Origin: Halicephalobus mephisto
Taxonomy: Eukaryota > Nematoda > Chromadorea > Rhabditida > Panagrolaimidae
Length of the DNA: 64,000 nucleotides
NCBI GenBank assembly: GCA_009193035.1
Contig: SWDT01000012.1
Span: 673,229-737,228, forward strand
Reading direction: 5' to 3'
Below, one piece after another: positions 12,748 to 24,911 of the stretch. The stretch's first letter is position 1; the number at the start of each line of letters is the position of its first letter. A program made the position numbers and the translations under genes. Below the pieces are notes generated by a model. The model was not told the origin of the DNA. It saw only the letters and a program-made list of their open reading frames with translations, and made no database searches.

Positions 12748-13369
12748 AAGAACTTCAGTCTTTGGATAAACAGTAAAAATGAAAAGTAGCCACTACACAT
12801 AAATCAATTATTACTCAAATAATATTCTTGGTTATATGCACTAGAAAAGCGATTATTAATCAATGTGAGATTATGAAAACGAATTTGGCTTTATTCAGAG
12901 AATATAATTGTAGCAATGATTGCTGAACACTAGTACTGAAGAATCTGTATTTTTATACAAATCCCATACAGATCAAAATTGCAAAGCTCACATAATGGCG
13001 AAGAATCAAGATGCTCTTTAATAGTTCTTCGAAGTAAACTTGACTCATGGACGTAAAGTTGCCTTTGATAAACGGACAGTGTATATCCTTATTTAATGAG
13101 TTCCATAGACTCCAAAGTCTAAACTACAAGCAATAGACAAAGGATAATATATTTATAAGTGTCACCCCACTCTCTTGATAGTTTTCACGTTTTTCAGAAT
13201 GGTCATATTAGTAATAATTAAAACTCCTGAACACAGTTGCAGTTGAAAACAGCTATATTCTATTCACTACACTGAAAACTCATGTTAGCTCTAGTAATCT
13301 CATTTTGGTTTATAGCGATTTTCTATGTACTTGTAACCAACAATTTCACTTGAGTAATAATTGACTTTC
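12748..13369. other. Centre of the inverted cluster, no gene recognised
   Basis: This AT-rich stretch lies between the pseudogene fragment (-) and the intact gene (+). It probably contains the promoter of the + strand gene. No coding signal was seen. Confidence 0.45.
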
Positions 13370-14262
13370 ATGTTGTGGCAGCTTTTTATTTTCTTCTACT
13401 TTTGGTATTTATCCAAGAACACTAAAGTTCTTGCAGATACTTTTTACACTAGTTCAGGATATGCTCTTGAATCCAACTGTACTGGGGAAGATCGAAAGGT
13501 ACTGTGTATATCAATTTCCTCTCGAAAATATTTGATTACAGGCAGCCATTCAATGTTCCCAATATTCTGATGTCAGGAGAGTCGAAACATATGCTTATCC
13601 TGAGGAAATATGTTTGCATCACAAGCAATATCACAAATGCATCTCCGAAATAGATAACAAGGAGTGTTCTTCTCTCGACATCATTGCGGAAGAACGAGAT
13701 GTCTTTCTAAATGACACAATCTTGAGAGATTTTCAGATCAGCGCGTATTTGTGTGGAAATCAATCCGAAAAAGATCTAGCTATCATAGGATGTCTGTTCT
13801 GGAAGGGATTGTATTATGCTCAACATTGCGGGATTATGGAGCTTGATGATTGCGAGTGAGTGATTTTGTAGAAATTAGATAATCTCTGTATGAATTAACA
13901 GAAAAAGACTGGAATCTGTCCGTTGTCGAGTAAACTACATCCAATCAGTCTGCAACACAGCTACGGCGAGGAAACTCTGTGAAGTCTACATCCTTGAAGG
14001 AGATCACTGTAAGGATATCGTTGCCCAGTGTCGAGATATGACTTTTAAAAAGAACAAAGCATTAATCAGTGGACATAAAGAGTATGTTAATGCTTTCTAC
14101 AACGATGAAGACCTGGACGATGATGATTTCGTTTTCGAAGACTTTGTTGATGAAGAGCTTGTTACTGAAGACTCTGGCGACGAAGATGATGCTTTTAATA
14201 AAGATGAACGAATTAGCTTCCAATTGTGGATGGTTATTTTGATTTGTCTATTTATTGGATAA
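13370..14262 (+). CDS. Secreted Cys-rich protein with acidic tail, possibly membrane-anchored; family unknown
   Basis: Exons 13370-13498, 13542-13855 and 13902-14262 join in phase to 267 residues. Residues 1-22 (MLWQLFIFFYFWYLSKNTKVLA) look like a signal peptide. The middle has about a dozen cysteines in pairs such as EICLHHKQYHKC and VRCRVNYIQSVC. After NAFYNDED comes a run rich in Asp and Glu, and the protein ends in a hydrophobic segment (FQLWMVILICLFIG), as in GPI-anchored or single-pass proteins. The cysteine spacing recalls nematode T20D4.11/DUF19-type extracellular domains, but I cannot confirm that. A broken inverted copy of exon 3 lies just upstream at 12480-12722. Confidence 0.8.
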
Positions 14263-15150
14263 AAATACACATTTGTTCAACTCTACCACAAATAATCAAT
14301 TTGGAATAGCTTTAAAAAGTTGTGTCAAATTAGAAAATGCACAGAAATAAATGAAATAAAAAACCATTTGTCTGCTGTGAAAAATAAATGTTTTTGTTCA
14401 CTAGTACTGAAATAAGTATGCATCGAAGGACAACGTAATATCTGATCTATTCAGGTTTATTAGCAAAACGATAGATAAGTGAAACGTAGTATTGTTCTTT
14501 CAGCTTATTATCAACCAGAGAGTATTATTTTCAACAAAACTGACTTCTTTGTTCGATCTGATTTGCCATTTGCAGCAGAGTGGATGTCAGCCTATATTTG
14601 GATAATCAACTTCTCAGTCACTAGGTTGTTTACATATATAGAAGTGTGTTGAATGACTAACATTGAATTATTTTCCTTCTGGGGTAATTGCATTTAATAA
14701 TTTTTATATCCCCTACTTAGTATAATAATTTAGTTTTTTTATTGCATACCCCCAAACTTTGAATGTTAGATTCATGTTTGTAAATAGACCGTTTATAACG
14801 AAATAAAACATGTGATTTGTTTACATCAGAACGGTAGTATATTCAATGTTGAGATTATGAAGAACCATGGTGATATTCACGTTCTCTTTTTTCGATAGTA
14901 TTCATTTCAAATGACGATCATAGCGAATTTAGTGTAACTGAAATCACAATAAATCTTTATAAAGATTCATAATTATATCTCTTAGGTTTTTGTTAATTTT
15001 TCTGGTAGTATCGAACGCTGATTTGCATCATACTTCAATTACTTTCCTCCATATGCTCACTGTTTATGGCAATTTGCACAACAGTTACTGACATATGTCT
15101 ATTTGTTATGCGTATCACCTGCTTTTTGAGGATTTACTTTCAATTACAGA
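14263..15150. other. Intergenic, no gene recognised
   Basis: Contains the 3' end of the Cys-rich gene (AATAAA-like signals near 14345 and 14385) and the upstream region of the receptor at 15151. No coding signal or clear repeat was seen. Confidence 0.45.
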
Positions 15151-16682
15151 ATGAATCTAGAACGACGTCTTACAGGTGTACTTTTCCTCTTTGCCTTCGC
15201 TTTGTATGTTTGGTTTATTCTTAACATATCAAATATGTCTGAGGTTGTGCTTACATTGGATGATTTCGATAATCCTACCTTGGTTAAAGTTTACATGACA
15301 TTTATGGATTACTGTGGAACTTTGACTATAGTGGGGTTTATTCTGTTAATGTACTTGATAATCAAGAAATCAAGCCCGAATATGGGAGAGTATAGGTAAG
15401 TAAAGAGGAAAAGTGAGGTAGTTGTAGAATTTTTCAAATCGATGATAAATTTAATCACTCGAATATGATTTGGAGCCGAATGATATTAATATTATTGGTT
15501 ATGAGTTAATTGAGTATTATTAAAACCAATATAGAACATTTATTTTCCACAAACTACCAGAGTTGAATGACAGATGCTTACCTATGATGTTAATATTATT
15601 CAATAAACACAAAATGATGTTTAAATATATTTTTTAACACCTTTATTTGATTTTCTCAAAATTACAAACGTTAAACTTGACTTTCGTTGGCACGAATTTC
15701 CATAAATCATTAGAACAGGAAAATTTTTTGTTCTTTCAATAGAATTATTTATGACAATCATCTTTCATAAATGTATTTCAGGTATTACATTGTTCATCAA
15801 CTTTGCTGGAGTCTCATTTTCAATCTCCACTTAGTCCTCTGGAAGCCAGTGCCTCTCTGGCCTTTCTATTTCGTCTACAGTGCCGGGCTTTATTCTTTCC
15901 TCCCCGAAGATTACAAATATTTTCCAATAATCTTCCTCGGATTCATTGCAGTCGGGATGGGGTTCAGCATCTATCTCTCAACCATGCACAGATACGTCAA
16001 TGTGGAACCCAATTCCAAATTCGGAGATGTTTTCAGAAAGAAACTTTATATCAAAGTTATTCATTTTATCGTGTTCTGGGGATTAGTAGTTGGGGTTTGT
16101 TTCCCAATGTATCTTTATACTGGAGACTTTGAGCTAGCTAAAGAAGCGGTATTGAAAAAAGCAAGCTTTATGAAGTTCTTCTTTGACAGCTATCCTTCTA
16201 TGGCTGGTTACGATTCTACAATAAATGGATACATGTCTACAGTATTCATGAACGCGTTATTATTGAGTCTAATAGGGCTACTTTTTTCTACGTTTGTGCT
16301 CTACGTAAATTTTTTGAGGATTCTTAGGAAAAATGAACCAAATTTAGACGACACTATATACAAAATGCAAAAAATGCTACTCAAATCTTGGTCTATCCAA
16401 ATAGGTTGCATTGTAGTCTTTCTGTTATTACCGACAATCACATCTTTAGCTTTAACAATGTTTGAGATAAGATGGGCTACAAAGTTTTCACTTTTGGCGG
16501 TTTCTGTTACTTGCACTCATGCAATAGTCGACTATGTTTGTCTGTGTCTATACATCCAGCCTTTTAGGACTTATTTAAAAGAAAAGCTTGCCTGTATTTT
16601 TTGCAACTGTGGGGCTGATTGTAAACCATCTGTAACTGACTCATTTGCATCAGGAATTGGAAATTCTGTGGTTCCAAGTTAA
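15151..16682 (+). CDS. Serpentine chemoreceptor, srh/sri-like
   Basis: Exons 15151-15395 and 15782-16682 give 381 residues. The N-terminus has a first hydrophobic segment (VLFLFAFALYVWFIL), then TM1 (TIVGFILLMYLII). MGEYRYYIVHQLCWSLIFNLHLVLWKPVPLWPF fits the TM1-TM2 loop and TM2 of srh/sri receptors, and SIQIGCIVVFLLLPTITSLAL fits their TM6. The hydrophilic tail is Cys- and Ser-containing. The predicted role is sensing environmental chemicals in neurons; the ligand is unknown. It lies between the Cys-rich gene and chemoreceptor copy 2, and no equivalent is visible in the left half of the inverted cluster. Confidence 0.82.
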
Positions 16683-17750
16683 ATTCAGATGTAGATGATG
16701 ATTTATTGTGATTTAATTGCTAGGGAAATGTAAGAGATTAATAAAAATTACTGAAATAATAAGAATTTCGGAGCAACAATAAAGAATATTAGAAGTAGTG
16801 ATTGTCACTGCCTTCGAACTCTTTCACTAATTCATTTACTCATTTGGACTTCACAAAGATATGGATACTATATGACATTTATATATAATTCTATATATCG
16901 TGGTCAAATTCACTTATTATCAAAGCGTTGCTTTTCCTTAAAATACCAGTTTGAAATATAATTACAGTAAATTCAATTCAGCGGCTTTTAGGTTCATAAC
17001 ATCAAGAATTCATATTTTTATTGCGGTACTTGTCAACAACATAAAGAATATAATCAACTATTAAATTTTTACATTCAAATCTCTTTAATTTTCTTGTAAT
17101 TTTCGATGTTATTCCGGGATTGGCTTCTTTAAACTCATTCTAACCAATTACATTTTTCTGGATGAAGTCTTAATATAGGTATTTATATATTTTGAAATTT
17201 TGAACAACAAATATTTAAATGGAATGATTGGATCTGAAAATTCTGAATCCAATATCAAAATTGAGATTGTCTTTCGGAGATTTAGAACTCTCGATTCTGG
17301 CATTTAAAATTTCATATACTCTATCAGATAAAGACTAATGGATGTTGTTCTTTTTTAACGATATCTATTTTATTCGATCTCCAATTATTTTTGAATGCCA
17401 TCTTCTGAAATCGTGCCTCAAAAAGAAATTTTGCAGTTGATTTGTCTTCTCTTTTAATTATTGTTATTTCAATACCAAATATTCTTGTTAACCTTTTTAC
17501 TTGTTTAGTCTTTTGGGTTCCATTATCCTATTCTTATATACTTTCTGTCCATATTCAGAAACATTTAAATCCCTGTGCTGGGTCTCCACGCAAAAAATAG
17601 AGTTTCCTAGAATGTGTCTAAAGAGATTTCTGATTTTCATTCTCGTGAGGTTTGTCCTCTTGAATATAATTTATTCTTCAGGAATATTTTCTATTCGTCA
17701 TTAATCTAATTCATAGTTCAATTTCTCAATCATCAACCTACTTTAGAACC
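16683..17750. other. Intergenic, no gene recognised
   Basis: The upstream region of chemoreceptor copy 2. A 67-codon hydrophobic open frame at 17501-17704 has no splice partner and is probably chance in T-rich DNA. Confidence 0.45.
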
Positions 17751-18804
17751 ATGTCTGTATGGCGCGATATTCACAGAATTAATGAATATTTTATCAGTGC
17801 AACAGGTATTTTTTTAAACTGCATACTGCTATCCATGATTATTATCTGCAAAGTCCCTGGAATGAAACAATACAACATCATTATATTACAAACATGTTTC
17901 CTAGATTTCTTACTGTTATTCTCCCATGTAATTGGTGGTCCTGTAAGTTCCTCTTTCATTGATGTACACTTCCCAGTTTTCGATTTAAGCTGTAAATCAT
18001 TGATGAATTGTTTTCGTAATGTGTTAATTGCAGATGGTGGCAGAAGCTGAAGGAGTTCAATTTGCTATCAACAACGGAATCTTTCGACAATCATCAATTC
18101 AGGTCAGATTTCTCTTATGGGATTTTTGGGCTACTTGTAATTTCCTGACAATGACCGGGATTTCCGTGGAATTCGTCTATCGATATTTACTTCTCTGTCA
18201 CAACAGAACAATCTCGCTTAAACTCTACTTACTCTTATTTGGAGGAGCTGTAATAGGAGCAATGGCTTTCGGATTGAACGGATGGATGGGCTACTATCTA
18301 GCAGGAAAAAATGACACGATCAAGGCGGAATCTAGTCTTGGATGGATTTTAGCAGATGACAATGAGAAAGTTGGAGCGGCCGGGGCCATTGCTCACGGCA
18401 CTCTGCAATGCTATATTGCAGTATTTGTTGCCATCTTGTTGTCGTTTGGATCTTACTCAATTATCGCCTACTGTACTTGGAAGATTTACGCCTTCATGAA
18501 GAAGAATGAATACAAGTTTTCGAAATCAGTAAGGAAAGTGAATAGAGATCTGAACAAGATGCTGTTTGTCCAAGCAGCTTGTCCGATTATCTCCTACGTA
18601 TTGCCTATTGGAATATTCGCTATCGGGCTTTTCTTCCCAGCAGTGCCTATGGGAATCCCCGGATTCATCTGTTCGTTGGCATTGTCTTGGGGGCCGGTGG
18701 GGAATGCGGCATCCATACTTTTACTAGTGACCGCTTACAGAAGGAAGTTGATTTCACTCATAACTTGTAATCCCACAATTTACAACAACAAAATCTATAG
18801 CTAG
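17751..18804 (+). CDS. Str-superfamily chemoreceptor, srd-like, copy 2
   Basis: Exons 17751-17942 and 18034-18804 give 320 residues. The 64-residue exon 1 differs from copy 1 at about a third of its residues. Exon 2 differs by only a few residues (for example NDTIKAE against NDTVKAE, and FVAILL against FVAVLL). The protein stops right after NKIYS, so it lacks the 21-residue Asn/Ser-rich tail of copy 1. The seven-pass topology and TM6 motif (QAACPIISYVLPIG) are intact. The two genes are inverted relative to each other and about 6.8 kb apart (start to start). Confidence 0.88.
17974..18798 (+). repeat. Inverted near-identical tract shared with 9891-10717
   Basis: The + strand partner of the block described at 9891-10717. 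It starts mid-intron and ends six bases before the stop codon. The high identity of intron bases as well as codons argues for recent copying rather than protein-level constraint. Confidence 0.85.
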
Positions 18805-19570
18805 AGGATAAGAAGTGTGGATAAAACTGAGCTATGGTAATCAAGGTGCACATATACTTTGATAGAGAATTGAGGGCTTGAAATTATTTTTGTAAATAAA
18901 TTTTTTCTGCTTAGCAGTCATTGAACAAACTTATTTCCAAGATTCTAATTCGGATTAAACTCACATTGATAGTTGCAAAAATAGCACAGGTTAATCTAAT
19001 TGTTGGAAGAACAATAAAAGTGTTTAATTTTATATGATCTTGAAGTACGATGGGGATCAGTTTGAAAGATAAGTTTACTATAGTGCTCTAAATTAAGAAT
19101 TATTTGGTTTTGTGAAAGAAATGTAGCTTAATATTGACTCATGAAATTGAAGAAACTTTTCTGGCAAATTTTCCAATGTAATTTCTGGATCATCACATGT
19201 GGCAAATATTACTCAATGAAATTCTACATACTTTGTTCACTAACAATATGTAGTAACAAGTCCATTGGTAATATAGAAAGGCCACTACACATTGTTTCAA
19301 CAAAAAGTAAGACTTACGTAATAGGAACTTAAATTTAGTAACAATTATTAAAAAGTGAATTTCAAAGAATGCCAAGGAAACATTTTTACAAAGAGTGAGT
19401 GAGGATTAGTTTTATAAAAGGTGTTAAAACTTCTTTATAACTCTCGGATTTTAGGAATTGACGGATAATTCACTTCTAAAAATGTTACTGAACTCCTTTT
19501 CCTACAAGAAAGCAAAAAGACCATAAAAGGTTTTGCAAATCTCTTTTGAATAATGTGCAGCAACTCAAAT
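18805..19570. other. Convergent intergenic gap, no gene recognised
   Basis: Lies between the end of chemoreceptor copy 2 (+) and the end of the CUB-like gene (-). No recognisable gene or repeat. Confidence 0.45.
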
Positions 19571-22061
19571 TTAGGTTAATTTACTCTCACGTCCGATTAC
19601 AGTAAAACTAGTCCTCGGAGGTAAAACAAATCTATAAACATTGTTTTTTAAAAAGAACTCCCCAATTTTGTCAAATTTCGTGAAAGTAAACAGTAATTCT
19701 TGCTCATCATGGACTTCTATCGGATCATAGGCAGAATTGGTCCAAAATTCATCCAAATAAATTCTCTTCTCCTTGAATGGGTTGAGAAGAGTCACTGTAC
19801 AAGCCTCTGTTCCGTTGTTAACCATTGTCAGTTTCCCATTTCCTTCTGCCAATGATCTAGCGTCAATCACGTCGTGCTCGAAAAGACAGTTTGATATTTC
19901 TACTGAAATTAATTGTCCAAATGAAGATAAGAAAAAACTAACCATCATTGACTCTGGTGAACATCAATGGATTGGAATTCTTGCCTTGTTTCTCGGTGTA
20001 AATGAAAGTATAAGCAAATGAAGTATATCTTCTGGGCATGAACCGCCAGTTCTTGATGCTACCATGGACAGCACTAATATGTTCTATTCTACAGATTGAA
20101 AACTATTGACAAATGAGTTCTTTACGACTTACGGTGCTATGTAAGTTTCAAAGAATCCTTCATAGAAATCAAGAACACCATAGTCGCTGTCTGTTGCGAA
20201 AAAGTAATCAATCATCATATTTCTGGGGAACTCATATTTAATTTCTATGTAACCATTATCCGGTATCTTCGATAGATCATAAAAACCATGTGTGGTCGTT
20301 TCATTCAAAATTATTGTATCAATACGCCTCGGTGTAGGAATTCGATATTGTGTTAATAAGCACCAAATATCTGTGGTATCAAGAATATCGAAGAAAAAAC
20401 TACTAGATAACGAAATAACAAAATTCACCGGAATCACCGTCCTTGCGTATAGTCTAGAGATAAACAAAGATAAAAATACTTTTACAAATACTCACAATGG
20501 ATACCCGTCATTCGCTCCTTCTGCATATTGAACAAACCCGTATAATATACTATCAGTAATGGTATAGTGTAGGGCAATCAAATCAGTTTCATTGGCACAT
20601 TCCTCTTCTATATTATACTAAATCCACTAGATTACAGAATACCTACATCTGATATGAAAAACTTACAGAAATTGTAATTTTTTGATTAACACAAAACACA
20701 TGAGGATTGTAAAAGTTGTCTAAATATGTCGTGTTTTTGATTCCAGAGCATGGAATAGTTACAATCATATTTTGCACTGAACAATCTGAAAGTTTATAAT
20801 ACAACTCGACTATTGCCACAGCTAGATATTACCAAATTCCTTAATGACAACCTTAAATCCAGCTTGAGTAATGCTACCATCAGAATCGAATTGGAAAAAA
20901 AGGTCATACGAAGGCGCGACATAAGTATGGCCAGGAAGCATCTTAATTACCTCGAATTCTGCTGCGTTGTACACAGTAACATTGTCATAAGCTGCTTCCA
21001 AGTGGAAAGTTTGAAACCAGAAGGCATGATATTTGCTGCTCTCGGCTTTAACCTTTTGAATACAGTGCTAAAACGAGATTTAGCATCTCCTTTACTTAAT
21101 TATGGATACTTACAGCGTTATTCTCATACCCATGAATCAAATCAAAGGATGAAAATATAAAAGTATTTTCATCTGTATTGGTAAAAGCGCAGTTGGTTGA
21201 CAATCGATTGTCTATATGAGCTACGCTTACCAATCCCCTTAAACTCTTATAATCGACAGATCTCATGTGGTTGGAATAAGAAATAGTGGACAAGTTAAAT
21301 GCTTCACCGAGTTTAAAAACCTCCGTTGCATTTGAGTGATATGGGCCCAATTGACTAAAATATCGATACTTTAATTACTAATAAGTTAGCAATATGTACT
21401 TGAGCCTTATATATGGATTGCAAGCTATAGCACTCGAGTTATCCTTCATATCCAGATTTCGCAGCACCTTTAGATAAGTGTCCATGACGTTGATATGAAA
21501 TATCCATATACAATGCTTAGCAATTTCCGACGTCAACGGAATTAGCATGTTAAAATTTGAGAACTCAAAATTAGAACTGTTCTTGAAGTCAATTAGATAG
21601 GATTCACGAGAAACATTATCTACATGGTAAGCGAATCCTTGAAAAGCTTGCCACACAGCCTTATTTTCGGATTTAGAAGTATTCGTCAGAAGTCGGAAGG
21701 AGATCGATTTTCCAATGAATTGGTAGTAATCTTTATTTGTGTCGATCTCATCATAGAATCTGTTTTAAGTGAATTTGAAATTGCTAAATTGAACTTACTT
21801 GATTTCCTTATCGCAAGTGATAACTACATCATTTAGATATCCATTAGTGATTATAAAGACGAAATTTCCGGATTTGCCTTCAAGTTCGAAATGACACTGC
21901 GATCGATTTTTCCAATCAACCGTCATGGGGAATTTTGGAGTTGAAATATACATTGCACCATCGTCTACATAGACGTAATTAATGCAATCAAGGCTTTGTC
22001 CATATTTCACTCTGGCAAACACTATTGGAAGAATAAATAAAAAAGAAAAATGTATTATCAT
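19571..22061 (-). CDS. Secreted CUB-like-domain protein, 9 exons
   Basis: Minus-strand exons 22061-21799, 21759-21400, 21354-21114, 21067-20833, 20785-20667, 20617-20496, 20453-20133, 20088-19943 and 19902-19571 join in phase to 712 residues. Residues 1-16 (MIIHFSFLFILPIVFA) form a signal peptide. The next segment (CINYVYVDDGAMYISTPKFP, then GKSISFRLLTNTSKSE and WQAFQGFAY) has the shape of the nematode CUB-like domain. A second such segment ends in FQFDSDGSITQAGFKV, and a third region near DLSKIPDNGYIEIKYEF may be another. Proteins of this class are secreted and often respond to infection in C. elegans. An alternative first exon (22209-22164, MLFPPNVSILSVLFAG) could splice in phase to 22021 and give a different signal peptide. 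Confidence 0.82.
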
Positions 22062-22209
22062 CGTGACGATGAATTAATCACCATCCTAATGCTGTCCTTG
22101 CATATCTATGTAAAATGAAATCAATCCTAGCGGATTAAAAATACTATCAGAAGTAGATCATACCTGCGAATAGCACTGATAATATACTAACATTAGGCGG
22201 GAAAAGCAT

Positions 22210-23114
22210 CTTAGGAGATTTGCGATCAGCAAGGTGCGATTGTATAGAAACTTGGGTGTACTCCTTCGTGGAGACAAGACCAAAGTTTAAGGTAATGAAT
22301 TATTTTGGTTACCTGAATAAAAGTACACAGACGAGGAAATAAAATCAAATAATGAATAAAATTGACTGAAAAGAGGTAAATTTGTCGAAGAATTCAGCAA
22401 CTACTTAGCAGTCAGATATTTTTGAGACTTTTTGACATGCTAATGAATTTCGAAATTAACAGTAGTAAGTATTGCTTTAAAATTGATCCTATTCGGAATT
22501 CCTATAATGAAATCTGGAAATGCAATCAGGTTTCATGTTTCTAAAATCTCTGTTTTTCCACTATCACTCCATTGAGATTTCAGTTTTAATGTTTTCAATA
22601 GACACTTTAGATGTTTAAATATTAAATTTTTTCAAACTTCATACTCATTATTTTTATAAAAATAAAAAATTAATTTATCGCCAATTACATTACAATTTAG
22701 TGAACATTTTGTTCCAACATCAAAGGCCATAAAAATGATGATAATCATCTGCAGATCAAACGCCCATCTTTGATCATTTTTCTTGTTCCCATTCGCGCAA
22801 TTATGTTTTGTCTGTCTTCCGACAAAGAAATACGTGCAAAGATATAAATGATTTTTAAAAAGACTACGTGTTAATCAGGTTTTTCCCAAAAATCACGTAT
22901 GATGGGCTGGGCTAATTGACCTCAAACGTGATTTCCATAAATCAACCCCAACTATAAATGGAGTGAATTTATCTAAAAATACTAAAACATTCATTATTGA
23001 TCTGCTTTGTCTGTCTTGATTGGACCAGTTTTATTTTTGTCTCGAGAAAGAAAAATTTGATTTTTTGAGCGAGTGAATTTTGGTTTTTTTTAACCTTTAC
23101 TCTTCAGAATAAAT
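22210..23114. other. Divergent promoter region between CUB-like and CYSL-like genes
   Basis: Both flanking genes point away from this 0.9 kb. Besides the ACGTG cluster (22831-22930) it contains a T-rich tract and an acceptor CTCTTCAG ending at 23107, eight bases before the ATG of the CYSL-like gene, which suits SL trans-splicing. Confidence 0.6.
22831..22930 (+). promoter_or_regulatory. Cluster of four ACGTG elements (HIF-1 hypoxia-response-like)
   Basis: TACGTG occurs at 22831-22836 and 22865-22870, its reverse complement CACGTA at 22894-22899, and AACGTG at 22925-22930. All four lie 185-285 bases upstream of the CYSL-like ATG. [A/G]CGTG is the HIF-1 core, and TACGTG is the usual form of worm hypoxia-response elements. 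In C. elegans a cysl gene (cysl-2) is a known HIF-1 target, so the placement makes sense. Binding has not been shown for this sequence. Confidence 0.55.
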
Positions 23115-24254
23115 ATGTCTGATCGTAACTCTATTGGAGAAGATGCCCTAGCCCTCATAGGGAACACCCCGATGGTGTATCTGAGAAATGTGACCAGGGG
23201 ATGTAAGGGCAAAGTCGCCGTGAAGCTGGAGTACTTCAATCCAGCTTGTTCCGTCAAGGACAGAATCGGCTATTCCATGATTCTCGAAGCAGAAAAGACC
23301 GGCAAAATCCGACCAGGATTGACTACTTTGATTGAACCCACTTCTGGAAACACCGGAATTGCCTTAGCTTTTGTGGCTGCTGCCAGAGGGTACAAGCTGA
23401 TCATAACGATGCCTGCATCCATGTCTTTGGAAAGAGTAAGTGTAATTTTAGGTTCGAGATTAGATGATCCATTTTTGCTTTGGAACAGTTGTATTTACAT
23501 TCTTCAACTGTAGCTATTTTATGGTTATGTTTCTTTATTTTAGAGAACTCTCCTCCGTGCCCTGGGGGCAGAACTCGTCCTTACTTCAGCAACGGAACTC
23601 ATGCCTGGGGCGATCAAGCGCGCAGAGGACTTGGCAGCTAATATTCCTAATTCCTTCCTTCTTCATCAGTTCAATAACCCAGACAACCCGAAAATCCACT
23701 ATGAAACCACTGGACCCGAGATTTGGCGCCAGACCAAAGGTGAGGTGGATGCTATTGTTTTCGGGGTAGGAACTGGAGGGACTTTGACTGGAGTAGGCAA
23801 GTACCTTCGAGAACAAAAACCTTCTGTCAGGATCTTCGCCGTTGAACCTGAAGAAGCGGCAGTTTTGAATGGAGAAAGTTTCCATCCACATAAGATCCAA
23901 GGAATGGGAGTCGGGTACGCTCCTCCGGTTTTGGACACTTCCATCTATGAACAAGCCATCAAAGTTCATTCAGATGAAGCTATCGTCATGGCCAGAAGAC
24001 TTGCTCTAGAAGAAGGGATTCTAGGAGGAATCAGTTCCGGAGCCAACGTTGTTGCTGCTATGAGAGTGGCCAACATGCCCGATATGGAAGGAAAACTGAT
24101 TGTCACCAGCTGCAACAGCTTCGGAGAGCGTTATCTATCTTCTCCGCTGTACGCTGCAGTCAGAGACGAGGCAATAAACATGGGAGTAGAAACATTGGAA
24201 GAGAATTTAAAACGATTGAAGCTTCATGAATTCCCAGAAGAAAAAATGGATTAA
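23115..24254 (+). CDS. Cysteine synthase/sulfhydrylase-like PLP enzyme, CYSL family
   Basis: Exons 23115-23435 and 23544-24254 give 343 residues of fold-type II PLP enzyme. The PLP lysine sits in ACSVKDRIG, the substrate loop is [12 protein letters not shown], the phosphate-binding loop is [12 protein letters not shown], and the serine near the PLP ring nitrogen is in the C-terminal region (GISSGANV and the following [12 protein letters not shown]). There is no heme-binding N-terminus and no CBS-domain tail, so it is not cystathionine beta-synthase. C. elegans CYSL proteins act as cyanoalanine/cysteine synthases or as H2S and hypoxia signalling partners; which one this matches is not decided here. 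AATAAA at 24323 is a likely polyadenylation signal. Confidence 0.94.
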
Positions 24255-24911
24255 TTCATATCAAAATTTGCTGTTCAAATTCAATTTTAGTTTTAATTTT
24301 TAGACCTTTCTCTGCAGTGCACAATAAAAAGTCTTTAAAATTCGATTTTAAAAGATTAAAGATGTTTAATTTTTCAGCATCGAAGCCAAACAATGATTTT
24401 TTTCCTTTTGTAAGACCATGTTTGTCTTTGTTGCTAGAGGTGCGTTATCGAGCGTTGTGAGGAATGTCCACGAAGGAAAAACTGTTGTGTGCCTCCACCA
24501 TCCACGTTGCATCGATGATTGACAGGATTTATTGTTTTCTCGAATGATTTTCCTGCAATTTTTTCTTTTAATGTATTTTAATTTCAAAATATCGTTTTTA
24601 AATAATTTTTGCATGATTTTATATTTTTAAAAATTAAATTGTTTTCAAAATTTATTTTGAAAGTTTTTACACTAAATTTGTCCGTCTGCTGGTCTGTTTT
24701 CGTTTATCCTTTTATCACAGAGTCAATCTCGGATACTTTATGGATTTGTTTTAGACGATTTTCTTTCCTTTAAGACGTGTTCCGAGCAGCCTAAAAGCGA
24801 CCAAAGTTACTAAAAATATAAAAACATTTTTTAAACTTATTTGCTAACTTTAAGGACACTTGGTTTCTTGTTTACTTCCTCAAAGTTGTGTATTTCGAAA
24901 CAACAAGAAAA
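24255..24911. other. Intergenic, no gene recognised
   Basis: Holds the 3' end of the CYSL-like gene and the upstream region of the leucine-rich gene. There is a slightly GC-richer block around 24420-24510 but no supported exon. Confidence 0.45.
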
